This document shows, piece after piece, positions 43,181 to 51,849 of a stretch of DNA of 64,000 bases; position 1 is the first letter of the stretch; every line of letters begins with the position of its first letter. A program made the translations under genes and the position numbers. Source of the DNA: Muribaculaceae bacterium Isolate-036 (Harlan). Lineage in GTDB: Bacteria; Bacteroidota; Bacteroidia; Bacteroidales; Muribaculaceae. The stretch is from the NCBI GenBank assembly GCA_003833075.1, contig RIAY01000002.1:248001-312000 (forward strand), given 5' to 3'. Under the pieces are notes generated by a model. The model saw nothing but the letters and a program-made list of their open reading frames with translations, made no database searches and was not told the DNA's origin.

Positions 43181-44899
43181 ATGTCAACAATTACAACTAA
43201 AGTTTCCGCTTCAGCTGGCTCGCTTCGGGATTATAGCTGGGCACGTTGGACGGCTCTCGGTCTTTTAGCGTTTGCGATGTTCTGTTCATATATATTTATG
43301 GACATCCTTTCACCTATCAAGGATCTTTTGCAGTCAACACGGGGATGGGATTCCACTGCGTTTGGAACAATGCAGGGTTCGGAGACATTTCTTAATGTGT
43401 TTATATTCTTCCTTATCTTTGCCGGAATCATTCTTGACAAGATGGGAGTGCGTTTCACGGCTGTCTTGTCAGGCGCAGTGATGCTTGTGGGTGCGGTGAT
43501 AAACTGGTATGCCCTTACAGATTCATTTCTTGGCAGCAGTCTTGATGTTTGGTTCACAAACCATCTGAATTATATTCCCGGTTTCGATGAACTCGGCATA
43601 TCTCCGTTCTATAAAGGAATGCCTGCTTCGGCTAAATTCTCCGCTGTAGGTTTCATGATCTTCGGATGTGGAGTGGAGATGGCAGGTATCACTGTAAGCC
43701 GTGGCATCGTGAAGTGGTTCAAAGGTCGCGAGATGGCTTTGGCGATGGGTTCGGAAATGGCTCTTGCACGTCTTGGCGTTGCCACATGTATGATATTCTC
43801 ACCGGTTTTTGCAGAACTTGGCGGCACAATAAGCGTTTCACGCTCTGTGGCATTCGGAGTGGTGCTTCTTATGATAGCATTGATAATGTTTATTGTCTAT
43901 TTCTTCATGGACAAGAAACTTGATTCGCAGACAGGCGAGGCAGAGGAGAAAGACGATCCTTTCAAAATCAGCGATCTCGGCAAGATTCTTTCAAGCTGGG
44001 CTTTCTGGCTTGTCGCTCTTTTGTGTGTATTGTATTATTCCGCGATTTTCCCCTTCCAGAAATACGCGGTCAATATGTTACAGTGCAATCTTGCGTTTAC
44101 TGACGTAGCACCGGATTCCTTCTGGGGAAGTGAGGCGGTAAGTGTATGGCAGTATGTTGTGATGCTTATTGTAGCGTTCGCTTCTTTTGCAAGCAATTTC
44201 GGTAAAAACAAGATCGTGCGTACAGTCATGCTTGTTGTAGCCGTATGTTGCCTTGTCCTTTATTGCTGGATGGGTTATATGCGTCAGAGCGCGGCGGCTA
44301 TTTTCGCGGTTTTCCCCCTGCTTGCTGTGGGAATCACTCCGATTCTTGGTAAATATGTGGACTATAAGGGTAAAGCGGCTTCTATGCTTGTGCTTGGAGC
44401 GTTACTTCTTATAGCATGTCATCTTACGTTTGCATTCGTTCTGCCTATGTTCAAAGACACTCCGGTAGGAGGTGTGATTGTTGCATACCTGACTATTCTT
44501 GTGCTTGGAGCATCGTTCTCATTAGTGCCGGCCTCTCTATGGCCAAGCGTGCCAAAACTTGTTGATTCCAAAATCATAGGTTCGGCGTATGCCTTGATAT
44601 TCTGGATTCAGAATATCGGTTTGTGGCTTTTCCCGATGTTGATCGGCAAAGTGCTCGATTCTACAAATCCGCAGATTACAGAAGCACTTGCCAACGGCAC
44701 CATGACGGAGGAAGTGGCTTCCATAAGTTATAATTACACAGCTCCTCTGGTTATGCTCGCCTGTCTTGGCGTTGCCGCACTTGTGCTCGGTCTTGTGCTT
44801 AAAGCTCTTGATGCCAAAAAGCATCTCGGTCTTGAACTTCCGAATGTCCAGAATGTTGTAGAAGTTGAAGAATCCGAGGTAGAAACTGCAGAACAGTAA
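43181..44899 (+). CDS. MFS transporter
   Basis: The protein has 572 residues and about 12-14 TM segments. Major facilitator features include a loop between TM2 and TM3 (DKMGVRFTAVLSGA) and an Arg-rich mid-loop after TM6. A cytosolic acidic tail ends VEESEVETAEQ. The substrate is unknown. It is followed nine bases later by the Spi-domain gene. Confidence 0.85.
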   Translation: MSTITTKVSASAGSLRDYSWARWTALGLLAFAMFCSYIFMDILSPIKDLLQSTRGWDSTAFGTMQGSETFLNVFIFFLIFAGIILDKMGVRFTAVLSGAVMLVGAVINWYALTDSFLGSSLDVWFTNHLNYIPGFDELGISPFYKGMPASAKFSAVGFMIFGCGVEMAGITVSRGIVKWFKGREMALAMGSEMALARLGVATCMIFSPVFAELGGTISVSRSVAFGVVLLMIALIMFIVYFFMDKKLDSQTGEAEEKDDPFKISDLGKILSSWAFWLVALLCVLYYSAIFPFQKYAVNMLQCNLAFTDVAPDSFWGSEAVSVWQYVVMLIVAFASFASNFGKNKIVRTVMLVVAVCCLVLYCWMGYMRQSAAAIFAVFPLLAVGITPILGKYVDYKGKAASMLVLGALLLIACHLTFAFVLPMFKDTPVGGVIVAYLTILVLGASFSLVPASLWPSVPKLVDSKIIGSAYALIFWIQNIGLWLFPMLIGKVLDSTNPQITEALANGTMTEEVASISYNYTAPLVMLACLGVAALVLGLVLKALDAKKHLGLELPNVQNVVEVEESEVETAEQ

Positions 44900-44907
44900 T
44901 TTAATAA

Positions 44908-45840
44908 ATGAAATTTAGAATCCTGATATCACTCTTTGCATGTGTGGCAGTCCCGGCTGCCGCACATGCCGAGACTGTTTCCCGAAAGGAGGCAAATTCA
45001 ATTGCCGGGACTTTTTTCAATGCCGCTTATGGAGAGGTTACGGCTCCGCCTCAGATGGTATGGAACGGACGGCAACTGACTACCGACAGATTGTTTTCCC
45101 CCATATATGTGTATAATTCGCCAAAAGGAGGTTATGTCATAATATCCGGAGAGAACAAGGCATATCCGATACTTGCTTACAGCAAGGTCCGAAAGTTTGA
45201 TAAAGACAAGATTTCGGATGATGAAAAAGAGGTGTTAAAGACCTATGCGCGTGAGATTGAACTGATACGTTACGATCCCCGCATACCAGCCAAGGCAATG
45301 GAAGCATGGCGGAATATCCCGGAATATATTTCTGCCGTTCTCGCTTCTCCATATGATTCGGATGAATACAGAGCATTAGGGGAGGAACGGAAAGATATGC
45401 TTGAATCTCTTGCACGATCGGGAAATCAGATACTTATGCCTTCTGCTGTCGAATTCAGCCTGTACGATCCTGATGCATACCGTGAGTTGACTCTTGATGA
45501 TGTCACAGCCGCCGATGATGAAATTCCGTTTAAATTTTATGAAGATTTCATACGCGAAGTCAGCAGAGAAAATCGTGAACGCGATATAAAACTTGAGGAA
45601 ATCATCTCTCCCTCGCGACCTGTGGTCAAAGCTTTGGGAGGCGGGCATTTTGAGATTTCTTTTCCGGAAAATATCAGAATGATGAGGATATACACCATCG
45701 GTGGAATGCAGATGATGGAAAAGTATTACAAGGAAACTTCGTTGATGAATATCGATATGTCAGTGTTGGGCTCAGGGTATTATATAGGTCTGGCTCTTGC
45801 TGACAGCGGAAATGTTTTCGGATTCAAACTTTACAGATGA
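44908..45840 (+). CDS. Exported Spi-domain protein with sorting-like C-terminus
   Basis: The protein has 310 residues with a signal peptide (to about 21). An N-terminal domain (SRKEANSIAGTFFNAAY, YVYNSPKGGYVIISGENKAY) matches the Spi/prodomain of C10 (streptopain-type) proteases, but the protease domain is missing. The last 80 residues (MRIYTIGGMQMM, SVLGSGYYIGLAL) resemble a type IX secretion sorting domain. It could be a stand-alone inhibitor of a C10 protease. The overlap with the next gene is 4 nt. Confidence 0.7.
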   Translation: MKFRILISLFACVAVPAAAHAETVSRKEANSIAGTFFNAAYGEVTAPPQMVWNGRQLTTDRLFSPIYVYNSPKGGYVIISGENKAYPILAYSKVRKFDKDKISDDEKEVLKTYAREIELIRYDPRIPAKAMEAWRNIPEYISAVLASPYDSDEYRALGEERKDMLESLARSGNQILMPSAVEFSLYDPDAYRELTLDDVTAADDEIPFKFYEDFIREVSRENRERDIKLEEIISPSRPVVKALGGGHFEISFPENIRMMRIYTIGGMQMMEKYYKETSLMNIDMSVLGSGYYIGLALADSGNVFGFKLYR

Positions 45841-46109
45841 TGATGCGTAGTATCCTTAAAATGAAAAGTGTCGCCTGGGGCGCATTGGTGTTGGTTGTGG
45901 TGTGGCTGGGTTTTATTATCGGCACACCGGCGCCTTGGTGGACTTATACAAGCGTTTTCTTTGTGTTTATGATGGTCTTTTGTCATCTTGCCGCATTGTA
46001 TATATATAAAGTGAGTCCGAGGGCGAGTCGTAAACTTGATGTAATCGCCATGATAATGGGCATACTTTTCATGGTAGCTTTTATTGTGATGACGATAGCA
46101 TCCGCATAA
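45837..46109 (+). CDS. Three-TM membrane protein
   Basis: The protein has 90 residues with three hydrophobic segments and little else. It starts within the stop of the Spi gene (ATGA). No family recognised. The stop codon sits in a perfect 15-bp tandem duplication (46101-46130). Confidence 0.6.
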   Translation: MMMRSILKMKSVAWGALVLVVVWLGFIIGTPAPWWTYTSVFFVFMMVFCHLAALYIYKVSPRASRKLDVIAMIMGILFMVAFIVMTIASA

Positions 46110-46138
46110 CGTTATTCCGCATAACGTTATATGTAATA

Positions 46139-46180
46139 AAAATAAACTCCCGAAGATTCTTCGGGAGTTTATTTTTATTA
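46139..46180. terminator. Bidirectional intrinsic terminator between convergent genes
   Basis: AATAAACTCCCGAAGA and TCTTCGGGAGTTTATT form a 16-bp stem with T-runs on both strands. It serves the plus-strand membrane gene and minus-strand mdh. Confidence 0.9.
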
Positions 46181-46192
46181 CATATCGCGAGA

Positions 46193-47122
46193 TTAAGCGG
46201 GGAGAGCGGCATTTGTTTTGTGAACAGCCTCTGCGCTTTTCTTGAAAAGCTCTTTCTCTTCCTCATTGAGGTCAAGTTCGAGAATCTTTTTGATACCACC
46301 TTTGCCCAGAACACAGGGAACACCGATGCAAAGATCGCTCTCGCCATATTCACCTTCAAGCAGTGCGGAGCAGGGGATGATTGCATCCTGGTCATGGATT
46401 ACAGCCTCTACAACTTCTGCAGTAGCGGCACCGGGAGCGTACCATGCGGATGTGCCGAGAAGTTTTGTGAGAGTAGCGCCACCTACCATAGTGTCGGCAG
46501 CTACTTTGTCAAGTTCTTCGGCAGAGAGGAAGTTGCTTACAGGAATACCGCGAAGTGTGGCAAAACGCTTCATGGGAATCATTGTTGTGTCACCGTGTCC
46601 GCCGATTACGAAACCTTCAATTTCATTGGGGTTGGCGTTGAGGGCTTTGCTGAGATAATATTTGAAACGGCTGCTGTCAAGAGCGCCACCCATACCGATG
46701 ATGCGGTTTTTGGGGAGACCTGACACTTTGTGGATAAGGTAGGTCATGGTGTCCATAGGATTGGAAACGCATACGATCACAGCGTTGGGGCTGTGTGCGA
46801 GAACGCTTTCAGTCACTTGTTTCACAATGCCTGCGTTAACACCGATCAACTCTTCGCGAGTCATGCCCGGTTTGCGGGGTATTCCGGAAGTGATGACAAC
46901 GACATCGCTGTCTTTTGTCGCTTCATAGTTGTTAGTCACACCGGAAATGCGAGTGTTCATGTCGAGAAGGTTAGCTGTCTGCATCATGTCCATAGCCTTT
47001 CCTTCGGAAACGCCTTCCTTGATGTCGATCATTACAACCTCGTCTGCGATTTCACGAAGTGCCATAACATTGGCAGCTGTAGCGCCTACGTTACCGGCGC
47101 CTACTACGGTTACTTTTGACAT
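46193..47122 (-). CDS. mdh: Malate dehydrogenase
   Basis: The protein has 309 residues. The NAD-binding motif GAGNVGATAA opens the chain. Substrate arginine regions are GIPRKPGMTREELI and the catalytic His is in VIGGHGDTTMIP. It belongs to the lactate/malate family, bacterial LDH-like MDH type. It interconverts malate and oxaloacetate, serving the reductive branch to fumarate and succinate in these bacteria. Confidence 0.96.
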   Translation of the reverse strand: MSKVTVVGAGNVGATAANVMALREIADEVVMIDIKEGVSEGKAMDMMQTANLLDMNTRISGVTNNYEATKDSDVVVITSGIPRKPGMTREELIGVNAGIVKQVTESVLAHSPNAVIVCVSNPMDTMTYLIHKVSGLPKNRIIGMGGALDSSRFKYYLSKALNANPNEIEGFVIGGHGDTTMIPMKRFATLRGIPVSNFLSAEELDKVAADTMVGGATLTKLLGTSAWYAPGAATAEVVEAVIHDQDAIIPCSALLEGEYGESDLCIGVPCVLGKGGIKKILELDLNEEEKELFKKSAEAVHKTNAALPA

Positions 47123-47205
47123 AATTGTCTGTAATTTATGTGATTAATACTGGTAATTATTCTATCTTAGTTTCGCCCCCTTTCAGAACGAAACCCAATC
47201 AGCCA

Positions 47206-47236
47206 CAAAATTAGGGAAATAATTCCTTAATTCAAA
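47206..47236 (-). promoter_or_regulatory. Promoter of mdh
   Basis: On the minus strand TTTG (47233-47236), 19 bases, TAATTTTG (47206-47213). It predicts a leader of about 75 bases. Confidence 0.7.
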
Positions 47237-47318
47237 TCAAAAAGACAATTATTTTTTAAGCATGCTTCTGTATCTCGAAAACTGTCTCGAAAACCGGTAT
47301 GTCGAAAATCAAGGAGGT

Positions 47319-48665
47319 TTAGAATGAAAATGATACGAATGCGCCCAGTCTGCGCGCCCAGGCGGTGTCTCCGTTAAAGTTCATCCGTCTGCCAAGATCG
47401 AATTCCATGGCACAGGATATCCGTGGAGTGAGAAACCAGAATACGTTGGCTGCCATGTACAATCCCTGTTTGTATTGGTCTGCCGCTACATCGTGGCGAG
47501 GTGCATAGCGTGCGCCTCCGAAAGTAGCGCTTGCGAATATCATCGGAGTGAAATTATATTGGATTCCCGCGTATCCGCCATAACAGAACGGAGCGTAAAG
47601 TTTTCCGGGTTTGTCGGGATCTGCCACAAGATCATAGGCACCCATCAGCCAGTCGCCGCCGAGGCTGCCATATCCTTTACCTCCGTTCAGACAGCCATAG
47701 ACGGTTATGGAATAGAACGGGCGGAATATAGTGCTGCCTTGAATGCCGAATCCGGTTTTGTTATGATTCTTGCCCATCAGCAGATCGCGGTAGGGGAGAG
47801 AGCGATATATCGCGGACAAGCGTATATGGTTTGATTCACCCCATCCGTATTGCATGAATGCCGCTATATCCGGAATGTATTGAGATACTTTCTCAATCTG
47901 TTCCGGAACTGTCTCAATCTGGTCGGAGGGCATTTCTGCCGATACAGCCACCGAGAACCCCTTCGGGAGTCGGCGCAACCATCTTATCAGTACGGAAGTG
48001 GCTCCGATTTTAGAATTCGGTCCCGATGGATCAACAGTCGGAGGCTGTGCGGACGGATCACTGAAAGTGGAATTTGTGTAACCGAATGTCCAGTCGTTGA
48101 TTGATGCGTATGCTTTTTTGAGGCGGAAATCGCGGACTTCATATCCGTTAAAGTTTGCCTCTATATATACCTGATAGTCTCCCAATGTCTTGTTTCGTCC
48201 CAACACCCTGAAAAAAAGTGCGGTTCCGGCGGGTGTTGAACCGAGTTGCCGTTTTTTCGCAGGATTCTTCTGCATCGGAATAAGATATGGAGCAAAACCT
48301 GATGAAGGAATAGCTCCGCCCCAGTCGAAATACCCCCGCATTCTCACACATCCGCCTATGCCCATCGCGAGTTTGGAATCTTTTGACAGAAATAAAAAGT
48401 ATGGTGCAAGAGGATCCTGGAAATGTCTGAACTGGTCTTCATAGAATTTTTGAATCATGACGGATGTGGAATCGTTATCCGGCTCATCACCTTTCCCGAA
48501 ATATAGAATCTTGTGATTGGAAATTGCCGAGTCCATCCGGATTTCTTCAAGAGGGCGCTGATTCTGTGCATGAACAGATAGGGATAGACCCAATGTACAC
48601 ACTGCAGTCAGCGTGATACTCCTTATAAATGTAATGGAGATAGGGATGCGGGTGAAAGTCTGCAT
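47319..48665 (-). CDS. DcaP-like outer-membrane porin
   Basis: The protein has 448 residues. A signal peptide (to about 34, ending VHAQ) precedes a short coil region and then a barrel. The N-terminal barrel strand (KLAMGIGGCVRMRGYFDWGG) and the terminal Phe (GAFVSFSF) are typical. Related to DcaP trimeric porins, which admit small anions. The end lies near mdh with no shared promoter. Confidence 0.75.
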   Translation of the reverse strand: MQTFTRIPISITFIRSITLTAVCTLGLSLSVHAQNQRPLEEIRMDSAISNHKILYFGKGDEPDNDSTSVMIQKFYEDQFRHFQDPLAPYFLFLSKDSKLAMGIGGCVRMRGYFDWGGAIPSSGFAPYLIPMQKNPAKKRQLGSTPAGTALFFRVLGRNKTLGDYQVYIEANFNGYEVRDFRLKKAYASINDWTFGYTNSTFSDPSAQPPTVDPSGPNSKIGATSVLIRWLRRLPKGFSVAVSAEMPSDQIETVPEQIEKVSQYIPDIAAFMQYGWGESNHIRLSAIYRSLPYRDLLMGKNHNKTGFGIQGSTIFRPFYSITVYGCLNGGKGYGSLGGDWLMGAYDLVADPDKPGKLYAPFCYGGYAGIQYNFTPMIFASATFGGARYAPRHDVAADQYKQGLYMAANVFWFLTPRISCAMEFDLGRRMNFNGDTAWARRLGAFVSFSF

Positions 48666-48715
48666 GGGATATGTCTGTTAGATGTTTTAAAACACTATTA
48701 AAAAGAGTGTCTATA

Positions 48716-48747
48716 TTTGTGGAATGCAATAAAAATGTTTAACTTTG
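48716..48747 (+). promoter_or_regulatory. Promoter of the GH43-GH97 / GH51 locus
   Basis: TTTG (48716-48719), 20 bases, TAACTTTG (48740-48747). The leader is about 180 bases long and contains a small hairpin AAGTGTAAAAAATACACTT (48755-48773) just after the start site. No SusC/D pair or regulator follows. Confidence 0.75.
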
Positions 48748-48934
48748 CGGAATAAGTGTAAAAAATACACTTAAACGCTTTCCAGGTTTGGCGACAAATT
48801 CTGCAGTCATATTATTGCAGTTATATTATAGCTGAATAAGATCTGTTATGACTGAATAAAATATGATAGCGGTCGCGTCTGCCAGACAATGTTAAACAAC
48901 CTTAAAATTCACTTTAAAACTATAACAACTTACC

Positions 48935-51817
48935 ATGACACGATGTTTATTGTCGCTAATGATTGTTTTTGCCGCCTTGTCAGTGTCGGCTAAAGGAAAA
49001 GTTCCTGCTGAGAAAGATATGGCAGGTTATCTCTTCGCTTTTTTTACCGGAAACAACAATAATAAGGAGGAAGAGGCAATAAGGTTTGCGTTGAGTGATA
49101 ACGGTTTTGATTACAAGGCACTTAACGGCAACAGACCTGTAATAAAATCTTCGCTTATAAGCGAGACCGGAGGTGTGAGGGATCCGCATATTCTTCGTGG
49201 TCCCGACAATTGTTTCTATATGGTTGTGACAGATATGGTCAGTGCCAGAGGGTGGGATTCCAACAGAGGAATGGTTCTGTTGAAATCGTGCGATCTGGTC
49301 AATTGGACTCATTCCGCAATCAATATCCAGAAGAAATACAGCGGGCAGGAGAATCTGAAAAGAGTATGGGCTCCCCAGACCATCTATGATCCCAAGGCAA
49401 AGAAATTCCTGATATATTGGTCAATGCAGCATGGCAACGGTCCAGATATAATATACTATGCTTATGCCAATAAAGATTTTACCGATATCGAAGGTACTCC
49501 CAAACCGTTTTTTGTTCCTCAGGACGGAAAGTCGTGTATCGATGGTGATATTGTCTATAAAGACGGTATATACCACCTCTTTTATAAGACAGAGGGTCAT
49601 GGTAATGGCATAAAAGTTGCAACGACCAAAGATCTGACTTCCGGCAAATGGACAGAGTACCCTGATTATAAACAGCAGACAAAAGAGGCGGTTGAAGGAG
49701 CCGGAACATTCAAGCTAATCGGTGAAGACAGATATATTCTCATGTATGATGTATACATGAAGAAAGGGTATGATTTTACAGAATCTGTGGATTTGCAGAA
49801 TTTCAAGAATGTCGAGCGTCCTGTAACCATGAATTTTCATCCGCGTCATGGCACGGTAATTCCGGTAACTGAAGATGAGATGAAACGTCTTCGCCAGAAA
49901 TGGGGTGATGCGGAAAACGGCATTGCGGATGCTTCAGTCTGCAGTCCTGACGGCAAACTGAGGGTGGATGTAAAGACAAACGGAGGTACTCCAGTATATA
50001 ACGTATCTTACAATGGTGTGGTGATGCTTGAAGACTCACCTCTGGGTATTGTGGCAGATTACGGAGATTTTTCGAAAGATCTCCGAATGATAGCGCGGCA
50101 TGACAACGAATGGCATAAGACTTATGTGAACGAAAGAATCAAAAAATCTTCGGTTAAATTCGATGCAAATTCTCTTACGTGCGAATTTAAGAATCCGAAA
50201 GGTGATAAAGTGGGTATTGAGTTTGTGGTTTCTGATAATGATGTGGCATTCAGATATAATCTCGCCAAACCCAAAGAAACTGGAGCTGCGAGAATAATGG
50301 CAGAGAAGACTGGTTTTCATATTCCGTCATACGCCACGGCATTTCTAACTCCTCAGAGCGATGCCATGATAGCATGGAAACGCACCAAACCGAGTTATGA
50401 GGAGGAATACATTATTGATGCGCCTCTTGACACCCGTTCACAGTACGGACATGGTTTTACATTTCCGGGTCTTTTCCGCATCGGTGACAAAGGTTGGGTA
50501 CTTCTGAGCGAAACTGGTGTAGACCGCAATTATTGTGGCTCCAGATTGACAGACAGAAAAGATGGAGTCTACTCCATCGCATTTCCAATGCCGGAAGAAA
50601 ACAACGGCAACGGCACAAGTGAACCGGCGTTTGCCCTGCCCGGCTCGACTCCCTGGCGCACAGTCACTGTAGGTGCGGATCTCGCACCTATTGTAGAGAC
50701 CACCGCTCCTTGGAATACAGTTGAACCTCGTTATGAATCCAAACATACCTATAATCCTAATAAAGGAACGTGGAGCTGGATTGTATGGCAGGACAACAGT
50801 ATCAATAAGAAAGACATCAAGAAGTTTATAGATCTTGCCGGTGCCATGGGTTATCCTTATACGCTTATTGACAACTATTGGGATCGTACGATAGGCCGTG
50901 ACGGCATTATCGAACTGATGGAATATGGCAAAGACAAGGGTGTCACACCTCTTTTGTGGTATAGCTCAAGCGGTTATTGGAATGATATCGAGCAGAGTCC
51001 GATCAACATAATGGATAATCCTATTACCAGAAAGAGAGAGATGGACTGGCTGCAAAGTATCGGAGTCAAAGGTATAAAAGTGGATTTCTTCGGAGGTGAC
51101 AAGCAAGAGACAATGCGTCTGTATGAAGATATCCTCAGCGATGCCGATGATCACGGACTTATGGTGATATTCCATGGCTGCACGCTTCCTCGCGGCTGGG
51201 AACGCATGTATCCCAATTATGTCGGAAGCGAGGCGGTGCTGGCTTCGGAAAATATGGTTTTTAATCAGCATTTCTGTGACAAGGAAGCTGAGAATGCCAC
51301 GCTGCATCCTTTTATAAGAAACACGGTCGGTGCAATGGAATATGGCGGAACCTTCCTGAACAAGAGACTGCACAGGACAAATGCCGAAGGCAATTATCGG
51401 CGCACGTCAGATGCTTTTCAGCTTGCTCTTGCCACAATATACCAGAGTCCCGCCCAGAACTTCGCACTTACTCCAAACAATCTGGAGGATGCCTCTCCTC
51501 ATGCTTTGGAATATATGCGGTCAGTTCCCACAAAATGGGATGAGACAAGATATGTGGCAGGTTATCCCGGACAGTATGCCGTTATTGCCCGTAAAAGCGG
51601 AGGGAAATGGTATGTGGCAGGTATAAACGCCAGAAAAGAGCCTGTGTCATTGGAACTCAATCTTGACTTTATTCAGTCCGGAGAAGCTGTGGTTTATTCA
51701 GACGGCGAGGGTGATGCACTGTTGAAAAATACCGTCTCTCTGAAAAATGGCAAGAAATCCGGAATAAGATATGCCGTAACCATTCCTTCAGAAAAAGGCT
51801 TTGTAATTGTTAAATAA
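48935..51817 (+). CDS. GH43-GH97 bifunctional glycoside hydrolase
   Basis: The protein has 960 residues with a signal peptide (to about 19). Residues 35-320 are a GH43 five-bladed propeller (GVRDPHILRG with the general-base Asp, SCIDGDIVY, EGAGTF). Residues 330-960 are GH97: N-terminal sandwich, then a barrel with DNYW, GVTPLLWYSSSGYW and GIKVDFFGGDKQ. The Asp at 717 (KVDFF) is the nucleophile position of retaining GH97 alpha-galactosidases. Substrates are probably arabinose- and galactose-containing plant glycans. Confidence 0.82.
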   Translation: MTRCLLSLMIVFAALSVSAKGKVPAEKDMAGYLFAFFTGNNNNKEEEAIRFALSDNGFDYKALNGNRPVIKSSLISETGGVRDPHILRGPDNCFYMVVTDMVSARGWDSNRGMVLLKSCDLVNWTHSAINIQKKYSGQENLKRVWAPQTIYDPKAKKFLIYWSMQHGNGPDIIYYAYANKDFTDIEGTPKPFFVPQDGKSCIDGDIVYKDGIYHLFYKTEGHGNGIKVATTKDLTSGKWTEYPDYKQQTKEAVEGAGTFKLIGEDRYILMYDVYMKKGYDFTESVDLQNFKNVERPVTMNFHPRHGTVIPVTEDEMKRLRQKWGDAENGIADASVCSPDGKLRVDVKTNGGTPVYNVSYNGVVMLEDSPLGIVADYGDFSKDLRMIARHDNEWHKTYVNERIKKSSVKFDANSLTCEFKNPKGDKVGIEFVVSDNDVAFRYNLAKPKETGAARIMAEKTGFHIPSYATAFLTPQSDAMIAWKRTKPSYEEEYIIDAPLDTRSQYGHGFTFPGLFRIGDKGWVLLSETGVDRNYCGSRLTDRKDGVYSIAFPMPEENNGNGTSEPAFALPGSTPWRTVTVGADLAPIVETTAPWNTVEPRYESKHTYNPNKGTWSWIVWQDNSINKKDIKKFIDLAGAMGYPYTLIDNYWDRTIGRDGIIELMEYGKDKGVTPLLWYSSSGYWNDIEQSPINIMDNPITRKREMDWLQSIGVKGIKVDFFGGDKQETMRLYEDILSDADDHGLMVIFHGCTLPRGWERMYPNYVGSEAVLASENMVFNQHFCDKEAENATLHPFIRNTVGAMEYGGTFLNKRLHRTNAEGNYRRTSDAFQLALATIYQSPAQNFALTPNNLEDASPHALEYMRSVPTKWDETRYVAGYPGQYAVIARKSGGKWYVAGINARKEPVSLELNLDFIQSGEAVVYSDGEGDALLKNTVSLKNGKKSGIRYAVTIPSEKGFVIVK

Positions 51818-51849
51818 GGAATTTGTTGAATAATATCAATAGTAACATC

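Noticed and set aside
46220..46723. Plus-strand frame opposite mdh
   Set aside because: Antisense shadow of a well-conserved malate dehydrogenase gene.
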